Shown here: positions 38,526-51,800 of the stretch, one piece after another
Layout of the letters: every line of letters begins with the position of its first letter
Numbering within the stretch: position 1 is the first letter of the stretch
From: Scatophagus argus
Lineage: Eukaryota > Chordata > Actinopteri > Scatophagidae
Length of the DNA: 64,000 nucleotides
Direction: 5' to 3'
NCBI RefSeq assembly: GCF_020382885.2
Contig: NC_058515.1
Span: 5,501,223-5,565,222 of the forward strand
The notes under the pieces: generated by a model
The model's input: only the letters and a program-made list of their open reading frames with translations
Databases searched by the model: none
What the model was told of the DNA's origin: nothing
Position numbers and translations under genes: made by a program

Positions 38526-41500
38526 CTAGTATTTCTTCCCCGGGACGAACTCCTTCGCTTCGGGATTCAAGATGCTCTTCCTCTGCAGAAAAAGACACGA
38601 AAAGTAAGAACATATGTCTACAGAACACATTCCTATAGTAGTAAGGACATATTTCTTTTAACCTAATCGCTGTTTGTGATCAATTTCTAAGTAAGCTTTA
38701 AAAAACAAAATCTGCTATGAAATCAGATGCATGTCTGACTGACCGCAACTTCCTCCAGGTTGCTGTGGTGATCGCTAACAGACAGGCCGTTGAGCTGCTG
38801 CTGCAGCTGCCCCACCCCCTGATTGTTGAGGTCACGTGAAGGGATGAACCAATCCTGGTCCTCCTCCTCCAGCATCTCCTGGAAGCAGCGCTCCAGGAAC
38901 TCTTGCTCCAACAGCTCCTCTTCCACCTGGAAGATGACGAGGGGGAGGACAAAGAGAGATGAGTCACATAAATGCATGAGCAAAGAAACCGGAGGGGGGC
39001 GGAGGGGGCAAGTGGATAGAGGGACAGAGGAGGGATATGAGATTATTTGCATGACAAGTAGGTGGAAGGTTTTCCAAAGAGACACCTTCTCAGTAATATG
39101 GTGGCATTAAAGCACATGACTCATCCTGTCAAGCAAGAGAAAAAGACTTGGGAGGTCGAGAGGATGAGAGCTGAAAGGACCACTTAATACTGGAAGAAGA
39201 CAGATTTGTTGAAATAGATATGTCAAATTTCTATCAATATGTAACTAACCATGTAGGATCAAAGGGTGGGTGAGGGTGGGAGACAAGCTGACAGCAAAAT
39301 AAAATGGTAGAGCAGAAATGTTAACGTTCACATATATTTTGGTGCGGGCATGCTGCTACAGGTACTGCTGAGAAGACGGGGCGGTGGAGGGCGGGGCAAT
39401 ATTTGTTGCATGGTTTTTCCTCTTGGCGTTCCCAATGCTTTGTCATCTTGCTACTCTCCTCTCCTGACCGAGGGCCAAAAATACTTAAATACGTATGAGC
39501 CACTGACACAGCGCAAAACTAATGGAATTACTTCAAGAGACGGTAGATACGTGGGAGTTACTGAAAGACGAGCTGAGACGGAGACCAAAACAAAAAGAAG
39601 GGATGAGAGTAGAAAGATAATATAAAAAAAAGGATTAAACATATAAAGTCTTAGTCTAAGTGTGCTTACATTTCTCTAGAATATATATGAGCACTCACCT
39701 GTCTGTTATACTCCTCTTCATTCTCCATCCACATGTACTCAGCGAATGGATTGGTGTCGTTGCCCTCTCCCGCATGCCCGTTGGCCACTGGCTCCTTTCC
39801 CTCCTTGCCCGGAGCTCCTCCTCCTCCAGGAGTCTTGGCCACCTCTGGACCGCTCATCTCAGCCGGCTCTGCATGAGAAGATATTCACATACGGTACGTA
39901 AACAAACACAGGAACACGAAAACTCCTCACCGAACGTCATGGTAAAGTATACTTTTAATTCAAAAACAAATGGCAATAACAAATCAAGCATCATGCATTC
40001 TTCCATTCTTGAAGACAGATAACTGACTCCTATTCGTTAGCCCACAGCTGGGTCTTACTGGCTGTCCAATTTACATGATCTCATCCGAGTCAGGACTCCA
40101 ATGCTTTAGGCACGGATTCAAACTGAACAAATTAGGAGAATCTCAACTACATTTTAGCTACAGCTGGAAAACTGCTCCCCTGTGTAGAAAAATCTTACTG
40201 CTTGTAAACAAAACAATTTTCCATAGCTCATGATCTGAATAAGAAACAGACTGCAAAAGCAGCTGGGACTGATCCTGGTCTCCAAAGCTGCTGTGCGATA
40301 TCTAAAAATGTCCTTACTGCAAAACACCCAAATGAGTAGAAAGGCTTAATAGAGTCGTTGACATTTTACGACCGCAATCAATCGGTTTTCAGCCTGGTGA
40401 GTTGCAGTGCTAAAAGGCCACAGTGTGTTATTATTAACCAGGGAAGTACATAAGCACAGACTTAACACCGCAAAGCAACATTCACAGGCAAACAAACATC
40501 CAGAGCCTTAAATCAGTCCGCTTTGGCTAATAAAAAAATAAAAAAAAAGAAAAGAAAATACAGAGCAGTAGCCACTTCCTCATTTCCATACAAGGTTTCA
40601 GTTTGGTGTGTGAACCAAAACAATGAAGTCATGTAAGAAGTCAAAAATGTCAAAACCATGAAATATAACAAAACTGTAAAGAAAAAGCACCAGTTAGAGA
40701 GAATTACTAGGAAAAAAAAAGTTGAAGCGAATGAGTGAGTCATCAGACATAATGGAACTGTATGTTGCAATGCAGAGTGCAGGGGCTGTAGGTGCAACTC
40801 ACACATCTGTCCTGCTGCTGTCAGATGACTAAGATTTATCACAACGGAGGGAAATTGGTTCCATACAGTGAGAAAAAAAAAAACTCAATTGGGTATCAAT
40901 GTTAAGGTTTCGTACAGATGCTTTACAGGCATGCAAGCTACAGACGCATAAAATCTATACTTCTCATGCTAAGCAGTGTGTCATTTTAGAGAGTAATTCT
41001 GAGAGTGCTCCTGTTATTTAGGGATATTCTGATGGAGTGATTTCTGACTTTCATTTAAAAAAAAAAATAATACCATATCACAGGCATGCTACACTTAATT
41101 AACAAAAAACAGTAACTACACATGATTATTTGTGCATCCCTACTTCAGCAACTGAGACGCACAACTCCTGCTCGGATGAGAAATGCCAGCTATAATGACA
41201 TAATCCTCAGACTGCCAGCCAGCTCTAACAGACTTGTCATGACTCAACTGCGGCCTCTCAGTGGGGAGAGAAAGAAAACAAAGAAAGAAAGGGGAGGGGA
41301 GGAAAAAAACAACTATGATCTTAACTGAGCCATGAACACAGCCCTCAGCCTGATATGTTTGAGCTGCTTCCTCAAACTCCCAACAGCCCCCCCCCCAAAT
41401 TCAGGACACAATGTTACAGGTGACGCCTATACCTGTCTCGATCAATGTAACTATGTGGGCCAAGAGTGACCCGAGACAGACTGTTGCTCACTGTACACAG

Positions 41501-44099
41501 AGCCAGTACGGACATACTGACCTTCACAGGAGTTCAGAGAATAAACATATATAATCTAACTAGGTCAGCAGACTAAGAGAAGGTGTGTGTCTGGCTTAAA
41601 ACTGTGAGAGTTTCTTTCCGTCTTCTGCAGTCAGTGATAAAGCAGTTTAATAATGGAATGCAAAGACATACATGAAATGTTAAACAACAATGCAAATAAG
41701 GACAGGAGAGAGATTTGGGGTACAAGAAAACATTTTGCAATAGAAAACGACAGACCTAAATATAAATTCTGCACTGGTTGAGCAAGGTGCCAGCGTGTTC
41801 AAAGTGTTTGAAGCTTGCATGTGAGAGCATGCCAGTGTGTTCAAATTCATTTTCACTGGAGCTCATGGAGTGTTACAGAAGAGCACACATTTCTTACATT
41901 AACTGAAAAAAGTTTACCAAACACCCGAGATGAGCAGAAAAACAGAACACGATGAAGTTTACCCAGGATGTCAATCAACAACATTCACCAAAGAAATTCA
42001 CTGAGGTTAGAGCGGAAATGAGCACCTAAGTCATTTATCAAGCAACAATGTTAAACAAATTTCTGGAAAATATGCTCTGCTCTATATCATTTTAAACTGA
42101 ATATCACTGGGTTCTGGATTAGTGGTTGAACAAAAGTAGCAACTACAAGAACGAGCAACTAGAACTTTTGTCTGTTATAGATTAAACAAAAATATGAAAT
42201 TTAATGAAAAAACAAAATCAACAGATTCATATTTATTCAAAGAGTATAAAGCTAAAAGCGTCATGTCAACTTCACACCTAAAAATCAATTCTAACAGACG
42301 TTAAGAGTCACTGTGAGCAGGCCTCTAACTCAGAAGTGCATGGCGGTTGACCCAGCGTGAATGAGGAAAAGTGGAGACAACAAGCACTGTGCTATTATGT
42401 ATTGCATGTGGCATTGAACATGTTCATGTTGCATAACCATGTGTTGGTCACCATGTAATATTTAGTTAGCGGAGCCTAGAATCTTCCATGCCCGCGAGCA
42501 GAGTGAGATCTGATCCGATTCAATGACGGTGAAGGATAAACAGCAAAAAGGCCTGTTCTCCAGTGGGTCTACGCAGAAAATATCCAAAATTCGGAGCAAA
42601 TTAGAAAAAAAAATTGCAATGATTGAGCTCTAGGTCTGTGTAAAATTGCATAATGTTATGATCTGAAACACTCAATTGTATTCTAGTTGTAGATGGTGTC
42701 AACATTTGTTGACTGCATGTTCCTGACAACTAATCCAAACACTGTATGTAGTATTCCCAGGCTAAAATTAAACCTTGCTCTTTATGAAGGCCAATAACGA
42801 AGATCAGTTTCATTGCACTTCTAACATTAATTCTATAATTTGCCCATTTTATTTTGCATTCACGTCTCTACTTACAAATACTCGGAGATGGCGGCAGTAA
42901 TTTCGTTTAAGTTAAAATTAATTACAGATGCAATTCGGTCTTCCTCGTGATAGCTGGGATTCATCTTGTTAACTTTCCAATCTATCAAGCATTTCAATAT
43001 CCCATTGATCAAAATCATTTATAGAGCAAAAATGGCAAACATGTCACGATTCCACTTTTCAAAAAGGAGGATTTGCTGTTTCTCTCACTTTCATGTCATT
43101 GTACATTGATTACTTTTCGGTTTTGCAACTGTTGGATGAAGAAAACAAGCTGCTATGTGACAATGTCACCCTGCGCTCCTGATAACGGCGATGCACGTTT
43201 TTCACGTTTTACAGACAATTAAAATAAAAATAATAAATACTGAATATTGAACTCGACGGGTGAAAACGTCAAGTCAGCCTCCCGAGCAGTTCTTATCATT
43301 TGTTAAGTTCTTAGAAAAAACTATGCTATATACTTGCATGTAGGAGTAAAAAACAAAAAAAGCTAATCCGATCTACGAAGTGACAAAAACACGGAACACG
43401 GGAAAACGGAGATATTTTATCCAACTCCATCAACTCTACATAGTCAGTGCTTTGAAATGCACCGAATAAACCGCTACATAACAGGTTATGTAATGTAACA
43501 GTTAGTGTGCTGTGTGTGACAGAAACTCGGTGTCGTAGTGGCTTATAGCCTGCTAGCGTCTTCAGAGAGCTAACCAGCTAAACCAGGTGTCCGGGCCTAC
43601 CTGGAAAGTTGGTAAATGGATTGGACGGTCTTAGCCGAGGTAATGCTAAGTGGCTACTTTACACTGGCTAACAAGCTCGGTAGACACACATAGCTGCGCT
43701 GTCAATAAACGGGCCTAAGGTGAAAGCTATCCCACTAACAACAAAGGGTGGAACAGAGCTAGGTGCCCGAAACAGTTTAATTTTTTTCATTGAAGTTGTC
43801 CAGTGCGTTTGCGTGAAAACGGCTCGAACGCAAACTCTGCACCAAATGAAAAATACATGTTTATTTTTTACAACACGTAAATCAAGCATCGAGGTCAAAC
43901 CCTATTCCCGTTTAGATGCTTGACGCTAAACAAAGTCGGCTGCTCCGTTATCAGCTAGCACGCTGCTACAGCATGGCAGAAGCATCTGTGAAGCAGGTCA
44001 ACAAAACAAGCCTCCGCTTCGGCGATTACCACAGCGTTACACACACACAAGACGAACCGTCAAAAATAACGGTTTTCAAATGTTAAAGTTACCTGGCAT
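38526..44099 (-). CDS. paip2b: Polyadenylate-binding protein-interacting protein 2B
   Basis: Four coding exons on the minus strand: 44099-44093 (ATG CCA G), 39868-39699, 38926-38744 and 38582-38526 (TAG). The first phase is 1, then 0 and 0, giving 138 aa; human PAIP2B is about 123. PAIP2 proteins bind PABPC1 and displace it from poly(A), repressing translation. Seen: [18 protein letters not shown], the acidic PAM1-type block [19 protein letters not shown] with [11 protein letters not shown], then [13 protein letters not shown] and the C-terminal PAM2 motif [16 protein letters not shown] that binds the MLLE domain. QQLNGLSVS and [11 protein letters not shown] match PAIP2B better than PAIP2. 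Start choice: exon 1 splices in frame to give [15 protein letters not shown] second ATG lies six codons downstream in exon 2, so an N-terminus at MSGPEV is also possible. The region before NPFAEY is Gly/Pro-rich and longer than in human. The 4.2 kb first intron carries no other gene. Confidence 0.95.
39869..44092 (-). other. PAIP2B intron 1
   Basis: A 4.2 kb AT-rich intron. I see short A-runs and a C-run at 41388-41396 but no exon, RNA gene or clear transposon. The part next to exon 1 (about 43500-44090) becomes richer in CpG and in GCTAGC/CTAAC words. Confidence 0.6.
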
Positions 44100-44290
44100 T
44101 GTGCTCTTGGTGCTCGCTTTTAAGTATAACGTTACACAAAGTTAATGGAACTACACAGCGAAGACTGCGTGCTCGTCGTTTCTCCAGCGGGGATTACTCT
44201 GTGCGGCGATGCAACGTAGCTCAAGTTGGCTAAATCTTGTTAGCCACCTTGCTAACGTTAGAAGGAAGCTGGGTCAGTCACGTGGTCTTG
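44100..44290 (-). promoter_or_regulatory. PAIP2B 5'UTR and promoter region
   Basis: CpG-richer than its surroundings (TGCGTGCTCGTCG, AGCGGGG, TGCGGCGATGC) and directly upstream of the 7-nt coding exon. It contains a GCTAACGTTAG word at 44250-44260. No TATA box is evident, as expected for a housekeeping-type promoter. The start site cannot be set from sequence alone. Confidence 0.55.
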
Positions 44291-44299
44291 TGCTGTATT

Positions 44300-46329
44300 C
44301 ATGTCTATCGGGAATGTGAGTATTACAAGCAAATTTCACCTGACCGTAATTCGAAAATTTCATCTTCAGTTTTATCTAGTGGGCATAGGAACATGGGAAC
44401 AAATGTTCCCATGCTTGTCATCGCAGCTTTATAAATAAATTACAATATTTATTTGTCGATGAATCCTTTCAACTATAGTTTTGAGCTAACTGTAATTAAA
44501 AACAAAACTTGTTGTTGAAGCCTTTGTTTCACACATACAGCATATAAAGTTCAGTCTCGTGTAAGCGCAATACTGGTTCATTGCTTGTGTGTTTTCAATA
44601 TCAGGATGGATATTGAAAAATATTTATTAATACTGTTGAAATTTTGATAATAATTTCAACTACATTGACCAAACACATTATAAATGTCTTATTTCATCTG
44701 AATATTACAAATGCAACCAAGTGACAATGTTCAGAACATGTTCAGTTCCATTTAAAGGATCAACGACATTAACACTAACAAATACTAGGACAGCGCATGT
44801 GCAAATGAAAAAACTGACCCAAGTGGCGTCATAAAGAACTGATGTTTGTTTATTGTGCAGAAAAATATTTGCAGCAATGCACAGAAACATACGTGTCCCC
44901 AGTATGCATCTTACTACACCACAACATCCGGTCATACAGTATTTCCATTCCTACTCCCCCAGAGAAAAAACTGCAGAATAACACTTTAAATCATGGATCC
45001 ACTTTCAGCTGATGTCCATTCTGATGAAAAAGAGCCAAACTTTTCTTCTCTGATGAGAAAAATAGACCAAACATGGATAATGTTTTGTTTTTTGTTTTTT
45101 ATGTTATTTTTTGTTTGTCCTATTTAATCTAGAACAAAAATCACAACACGATACCACCAGCCTTGGGAGGGGGATAATTGTGAGGCTGTTGCATTTGACT
45201 ACATTAGTTTTAGCTAGGTGTGCCTACTGGACAAAAGCCAAAGAAGGAAAAGCAGTGAGTTTTTACATTTGACAAGTGGGACCAGTTGCAGTGTTTTCCC
45301 AAAAAGTGATTAATTACCAACATTGTTTCTAATAAATGTAATTTAAATCAACTAATCCACTGGCTCCCAACCTGGGGGTCAGGGTCCCCCAGTGGGTCAC
45401 AGAATAAATGTTGAAGTAAGAAAAAATAGGAAAAGAAACAAAGTCCTCAGCACAAAGTGTACTTAATTCTACTGGACAGCTTTACCTCTCTCCACACTTA
45501 AAAATGATTTCTAAGTGGGTCTAACCTTTTAGTAGAGCTGTTTACGGTTAAAAGGCATGTGCAACCCAAAGGCAACGGAAACACAAATAGACAGGTTCGC
45601 TTCAAAGGGCCATAAGCCAAAAAGCTTTAGAACCAACAAACTCATTAATGTAATCGTTTCTGCACTACACGTCACGGTAGCGTGGTAGTAGAAAATCGGT
45701 GCTCAGAATGGGTACTTGAAAGCAGCATGTGAACAAACATCCTACAAGCTCCACCACCATACCGTCACTACGCTCTTCACTCTCTTCCAAAACACAGATG
45801 CCTGCGTGGCTTCAGAAATAAAAGTATTTCTGTCGATTAATAACAGATAATACAACAAGTTAAACTTAATTTACTTTTACGACAAGGACTAAACAATTGT
45901 AGTCCACTGATGATGGACAGGCTATTAAATAATAAGGTCTGTTAATAGAATCAGTGTGCATATTACACTACAAAATTCAGATAAAAATCCGACATTTGAA
46001 GGTTGCATCTCAGTGCACTTGGCAATACTCCAATAATGTAGTTTGTCACAATGCAACTATAAGGTTGTTTTGCCGTCTTTTCATAATAGTTTTTCTATCT
46101 TTTCAGACTGATATTTGAAGGCTTAAGTGGTGCAACACAACAAGTAATGTTAGTAGGAAATGGTACATCAGTAAGAAATAGGCTTTCACACAAAGAAATA
46201 ACATAAGTAAAGTATCCTAATTTTTTAAACAACATCGTATACAATTAGCCTTTGGTGTTGCTTTGCTCGTCTTTCTTTGTCTTTCCTTATTTTTTGTAGC
46301 AAACAGCTAGCTTCCCCCTTTACTCCATC
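44300..46329. other. Intergenic region upstream of PAIP2B
   Basis: Apart from the hAT-like repeat at 45358-45637, no feature could be supported. It is AT-rich with small chance frames. Confidence 0.5.
45358..45637 (+). mobile_element. hAT-like non-autonomous element (decayed)
   Basis: The left end has CACTGGCTCCCAACCTGGGG followed by GGGTCACAGAATAAA. The right end has GGGCCATAAGCCAAAAAGC then TTTAGAACCA. These are degenerate inverted ends of the CAGTGGTTCCCAACCTTTTTGGC type, typical of hAT/Charlie MITEs. The middle, with AAGTGGGTCTAACC, is diverged. No transposase. Confidence 0.55.
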
Positions 46330-46680
46330 AATAACAACAGACTCACCACACAACTTCAAGTGCAAATAGGGGGGCAATCCGCAAACCAGCTGTCGGGGGG
46401 GAAACGGCTCTTTTCCGGTCCGGGATGTCACAAGAAAACCACACAGTCAAGAAATTCTTCTATTAAGCTCCACTACGCTAAACAACCGCAACCCCCTTTG
46501 TCAGTTAGCTAGCGATATTGACTTAAAACGGATAAATCTACTGTTTCTTTGCCTAGACGTCGAGAGGGAAAAACGTTGTGTCGTGGTAACGTTTGTCCAG
46601 CTGTACACTTCAGTGATTGGTTGTAATCTACGTCCGTCATCGCGAACTTGAGATTTTATTGGTCCAGATGATCAAATGCC
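46330..46680 (-). promoter_or_regulatory. Orphan promoter-like patch with no assigned gene
   Basis: The patch is locally CpG-rich (46380-46660). It has two ATTGG (inverted CCAAT) boxes at 46616-46620 and 46659-46663, about 43 bp apart. On the minus strand a GTGAGT donor follows TTGAAGTTGTGTG near 46340. This is the layout of a CCAAT-box promoter with a non-coding first exon reading leftward. Possible uses are a distal PAIP2B promoter or an unannotated transcript. No coding exon could be tied to it. Confidence 0.4.
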
Positions 46681-47849
46681 CCGTCCCACCTCTCCATTCA
46701 CGTAAGTAAACAAAATATAACCCATTTTCTTGTTGCCCATTTCTGTAATCAATATGACAAGTTAATATTTGACAACGTGGCTGTATTAACTAGGTCTGAC
46801 CTTTCTTTTACAACAAGGATCTAGTTTAATCTTTGTCAATGCTCTCCGAGGTAAGAAAACGAGAGCACAAAAGTACAGCAAACATTTGATATGCAAGTAT
46901 GAACAGTGTCGTGCACATTCTTTTCAGGGGTGAGGAAATCCCCAGCTTGTGCCTCATTTGTCAACATTATAGTCACATCTCTCTTCTGGAATGATGAATA
47001 TTTAAATATATAGTCTTAAAAGATTCTTGAAATGGCCTCACAACAATTAGATAAATAAAGAGTTCATCATCCACTGCACAAAAAGATAAGGTAAGCCTTA
47101 ACTAGCCGCAAATTGCATATCCTCTTGATTATTTTGTGTGATACAAGAAAAATATAAATGCATTATTGTGTTTTTATCGATGATTGACTGTCATGAGTCA
47201 AAAGAGCCTGAAAGCTACACTCCTGCTGCTGATCATGTGAAAAACCTCTAGGGGCCACAATGCAAAACAAGACTGAACTCATAAATTAAGACGATATAGG
47301 CAGTCGTAGTGTGTGCTAAGATTTCAGTTTCTTTGTATGGAAAGGAAGTTCAGTTAAAAAAAACTAATATGGATCCTTCCTGGTTAAAAGAGCTTTTGAG
47401 AATTACACAAATAACTTTAGAAAAGCAGTGGATATTGTTAATCAACCCACTTCTTCACTGAGTATTTTCTGTTTCAGAAAAGGTAGACTATTTATAACAG
47501 GAACACAAACCGAGGCAAAGATGACGTTCAAAACTGGTAAGAGAATATTCATTCATGTAATGACTGATGTTCTTTAGCCAGAAAGTAGTCAAAATGTACC
47601 CATTCCATTATAAAATTTCAGAGGTTCAATGTTTCAGTGTCTTGTGTCTGTCTTTGCTCAATAGAGCTAGATAGACACATTATTTATTTATACATTTATT
47701 TAGATAGATGGACGTTTACTTAGAGAGATAGAAATATTATTTATTTATACATTTAATTAATACAGTGCATACCTCACTATAGATGCTTCATTATAGAAGT
47801 TGTGTTACCTTGTAGGATTTTCATTTTCATTTTAAACAAATGTTTAAAG

Positions 47850-48178
47850 CCTGGTGTCCCACATATCAGAAGTCCCTATCAGTTCCCTCTATCTGTAAAA
47901 GTTCTATTATTATTCCTGTCCCCAAAAAAGCAAACTGTAAGAGAATAATAACTTCCATCCAGTTGCGTTTTTCACAGTAGTAATGAAGCGTTTTGAGAAA
48001 ATTCTGATTAACCCGGTGAAAACAGAGGTCAGCTGTTGTCTAGATCCACTTCAGTTTGCACACTGGACTGATAGAAGTACAGACAACGCCGTTTTAGCCA
48101 TTACACATTTTATAAACAGGAAGTTTGAGGACAGCTCATATGCACGTCATATAACCACCCCACTCCCCACAGACACAG

Positions 48179-48214
<36 letters not shown>

Positions 48215-48780
48215 ACACATACACAGGCCTGTGATCATCCACAACCAAACCATCATAGACAGTCTCTGTTGTAGGATACAGCAACAGTTGCATTCCGTAG
48301 TCTGAGGGTTCATGGTGTTGATCAAAAATGTATATATAGATATTTTTTTTATTATTATTTTTATCAGGCAGTTCTTGAGAGTTTAATTAGATACAATATC
48401 ACAGCTTGGCCTGGTAACCTCTCTGTGCAGTCCAAAACAAAACTGCTCAGGATGATTCAAACTGCTTGGAAAATTAATTACAGGTACCAAAGAACAGACA
48501 TCCCTGCAGGCTATTTATGAACAGGCTACTCAAAGACAAGCCAATAAGATCACCAGTGATCCATCCCATGCTCTGTACACAGAGTGCGAGCTGCCCTCTG
48601 GCAGGAGGTTTAGAGTCCCTTGCCGCAAACTTAACAGATTTAAAAATTCATTCATCCCTCTGCCCATAAGACAATAGCAGATAAAGCCAGAACACACACT
48701 GAACAATGATTCACTTTGCACTGACACTTTTTGATCTCAGCTTTTATTATCTCAATTGTCTTTTTTGCACTTGATGTTAT
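47850..48780 (+). mobile_element. Decayed LINE with reverse-transcriptase and C-terminal remnants
   Basis: Fragments of a LINE ORF2 in order: IPVPKK (about 47910), KRFEKILINPV then LDPLQFAHWTDRSTDNAVLA (47983-48105), and near the 3' end ITSDPSHALYTECELPSGRR-like and NRFKNSFIPL reading (48547-48662). The order and motifs fit an L2/Rex1-type retroposon of fish. The frame is broken several times, a CA microsatellite (48181-48225) interrupts it, and an (ATTT)n stretch follows at 48778-48802. Non-functional fossil. The subfamily is not certain. Confidence 0.7.
48181..48225. repeat. (CA)n microsatellite within the LINE remnant
   Basis: CA repeat with two CATA interruptions. Confidence 0.95.
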
Positions 48781-48807
48781 TATTTATTTATTTATTTATT
48801 CATATTT

Positions 48808-48860
48808 TAACATCCCGCGACCCTGACGGATAAGCGGTATAGAAAATGGATGGATGGATA
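48808..48860 (+). repeat. 3' tail of a second retroposon (GGATAAGCGGTATAGAAAAT type)
   Basis: GACGGATAAGCGGTATAGAA followed by AATGGATGGATGG is the well-known 3' tail of many fish LINE/SINE copies. It lies about 30 bp after the LINE fossil, separated by an ATTT run, so it may be a separate truncated insertion. Confidence 0.65.
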
Positions 48861-51800
48861 TTTTAACATGTTTAATGATGTGCTGATGACTTATTATTGA
48901 CTTATTATTACTTGTGTACGCATTACAAAATGATTACATAAAACCCGTGTGGTGCCATGTTATGAATTATTGTATCAGGGTCATTGTGGGTTGCTTGCTG
49001 TCTTGTTGTCATAATTTGTATGATATGGATTTATACGGCTGTATGTGCTGGTGAGGAGCCAGCAAATTTCTCACATGTGGGAAAGTGAAGTTTATCTTGA
49101 TCTTGATGTGCTCTCCCATTGGTTAAAGAATACAGCTTAAACCTAAAGGCAAAGGCAAACCATAGCCAAAACTAAACAACATGATGAGAGACAATGAGAC
49201 AGTGTAATTGACCCAAGTATGGACATTTGTTAGACAGGCTGTGTCACTATGCAATAGACAGCAAAATAAATAAATAAATAAAACAAACTGAAAGTTATAT
49301 CCACTTATCAAATCAGAGCTGCAACTCACTTGTATCAGAGCCTATTTTAGCCTCAATGACTATTTGATCAAGGCCAAAATCACAGCTGACCTTCCATCAC
49401 GCAGGTTTAGAGACACAACTCAGAAACATTGTTTGGCATGAATGACATGATGCCAGTGAAATGGGCTGAATGGTTCAGACTCACCGTAGACATTTTACAC
49501 CCTCTGCTGAAATTTTAGTTTAGTGAAAATAGTAGTTAATTGGATCTTTAAATTTCTAGCCATTTCTACAAGGCTGCATTCTCAAATTTCCATTAATTTA
49601 TTGGCAGCACCTGATAACTGAGGCCATGAACTGCATTAGCTTTGCAACCCATTCCTCATGTGTTACATTTTCAAAAGTCCCTGTCCTGCACACCTTATGG
49701 TGACTGAGGTGAAATTACTTCTATGTGATTACAACTTTCTCTTGGATCAACCCAGCCATCCTCTCGAACGCAATTATTTCATTCACTCGTGAAAATGAGC
49801 TGCGAGAGGATGCACTGCATTACCAGAAAATCACAGTGGAGGGCGACTGTGACACACAATGAGGTTCTTGGACAGTGTGGTGTGTCCACTGGCAGAAACA
49901 TTATTTTCATGTTGACCTACCTTTAATGCTTTTCTGCAGGCCATCTTTTGGCTTTATGGTCTTTTCTGCACCAACTGCTTTTGTCAGTAATACATGAGTA
50001 CATCCAAATTTAAGTTGAAGTTTTATTATGTTTAAATGCTTTTCTCCGTAAAAGTTCACTAAACTCACACCAACACTGCGACAAAGCAGGAAGGAAGTTT
50101 TTTTTATTTCATAGAACAGGAGAATAATATTATTTGATCTTGGTAACACCAAAGATCACCAAATTAATGTCTGTTTTATGTTTAAGTTCATATTAAATGG
50201 CCTTTGAAACAAACGACACCATCACTTCCTATGTTCTTCTGTATATCTTGCACTGCACCACCGTTTGGGCTCTCTGTCAGAGAGACAGTCAGAGAAGCTC
50301 CACATCACCGTAAATCGTCACTGTAACGGATTTCCAGCTTGCTACATTATTTCTGCATTGTCTCAGCTGGATGCAAGATGAATCGTGGTGCATATGGATT
50401 GAGAAGGAAACGGGGACATTAAATCAGTGCTCAAAAACACCAGATGGTCCTGAGACTGTCAACTCAAACCTCTGTGTGTGTGTGTGTGTGTATGTGTGTG
50501 TCTCTGTGTGCACGAGAGGGGAGCTGCAGTTGATTTATCCACACTGACCTGTGACACCCTCCTTGGGTAACTCATAAAGGACTGCAGGAATGGTGAGTTT
50601 CCTTGTGATCCCACAGCACACACAACATAGAGGCCGCAACCAAGCAGAGACCAAAATTAGTCAAATGTTTCGACGACCCTGGGATTTAACTGCGGTTACT
50701 GCTCTGTTCACACATGACAAAAGCAGTTAGTGACGACTTTGTGATAGTTGGATTTGAGTTGCTTCATATTGTAGATTGAATACACAGCCCTGGACCGTAT
50801 ATATTTTCATAGGAGTGTCACACTTGTGTCACACAAGCACATATACTGACTATTCTCACACTCACTATTTACTGACAAACAAAGTACGAGGTACTCCATT
50901 TTAAAGCCTCCCCCTACTTTCTTCTGCCCACTGCTGTTACATGACATCCCCCTCTCTCCTCCAGCATCCACTAAATTTTACCCATCTGTCTTTGCTATTG
51001 AATCATAAATCATAAACTCCCTTCCTGTATGTTGCTCTCTCTCTTGCCTTCCCTCTCTCGTTTTTTTTATTACACAATAGCCCAGACTTGATGTCACAGG
51101 GCAGTCATGTTTAAAATGTGTGTGTGTGTGTTTCTTCTACTCCAGCCTTTCCTGTGGCCCTGCGTCCCCACCCCAGGCTTCACTGGTGAGTTTGTCCAAT
51201 GCCACTTACACAGACACATGTACTCTTGCACACACACACTGAAAACACACAACACACCCTCACATGCACATGAACAGGAAGTGGCACGTTAGCACGCACT
51301 CAGAGGTACAATATTGTCTTCATTATTGTCTGCACAAACTCAATATTCCAGCCTTGCATAAGGCCTTATAGTTATGGTCCTGTTAACACTAACCACTGGG
51401 GTGCAGTTAACACTCCAGTAAGCAACGGGCCCACAGTATGTTTGATTTCAGCAAGGACTTTGGCGAACACCTAAATATATTACTGCTATGTATTTGTTCC
51501 AGAAACCTTAAAGAAAATCAAGAGTCAAACAGATATTTCTGCTCCACGTCTAAAGTTTCCCCTGTGTGTTTTATATTCGCATGCTCAGACTGTGGGGCCC
51601 TCATGTGTTTTCTTGACAAGTTGTGCAAAAAGCCATGCAGTACTTGTGCAAGGAGATTTATTTGGGTGTGTGCTTGTATAACTAGTACCACTTTATAAGC
51701 TACAATACTGCTGCTTGACAAAAGAAAAGGAAGAAATAACATTTTTTCCAATGGCTATGCAAAAAATTGATTACTGATGTTTGAAAAGACCAAAAGATCA

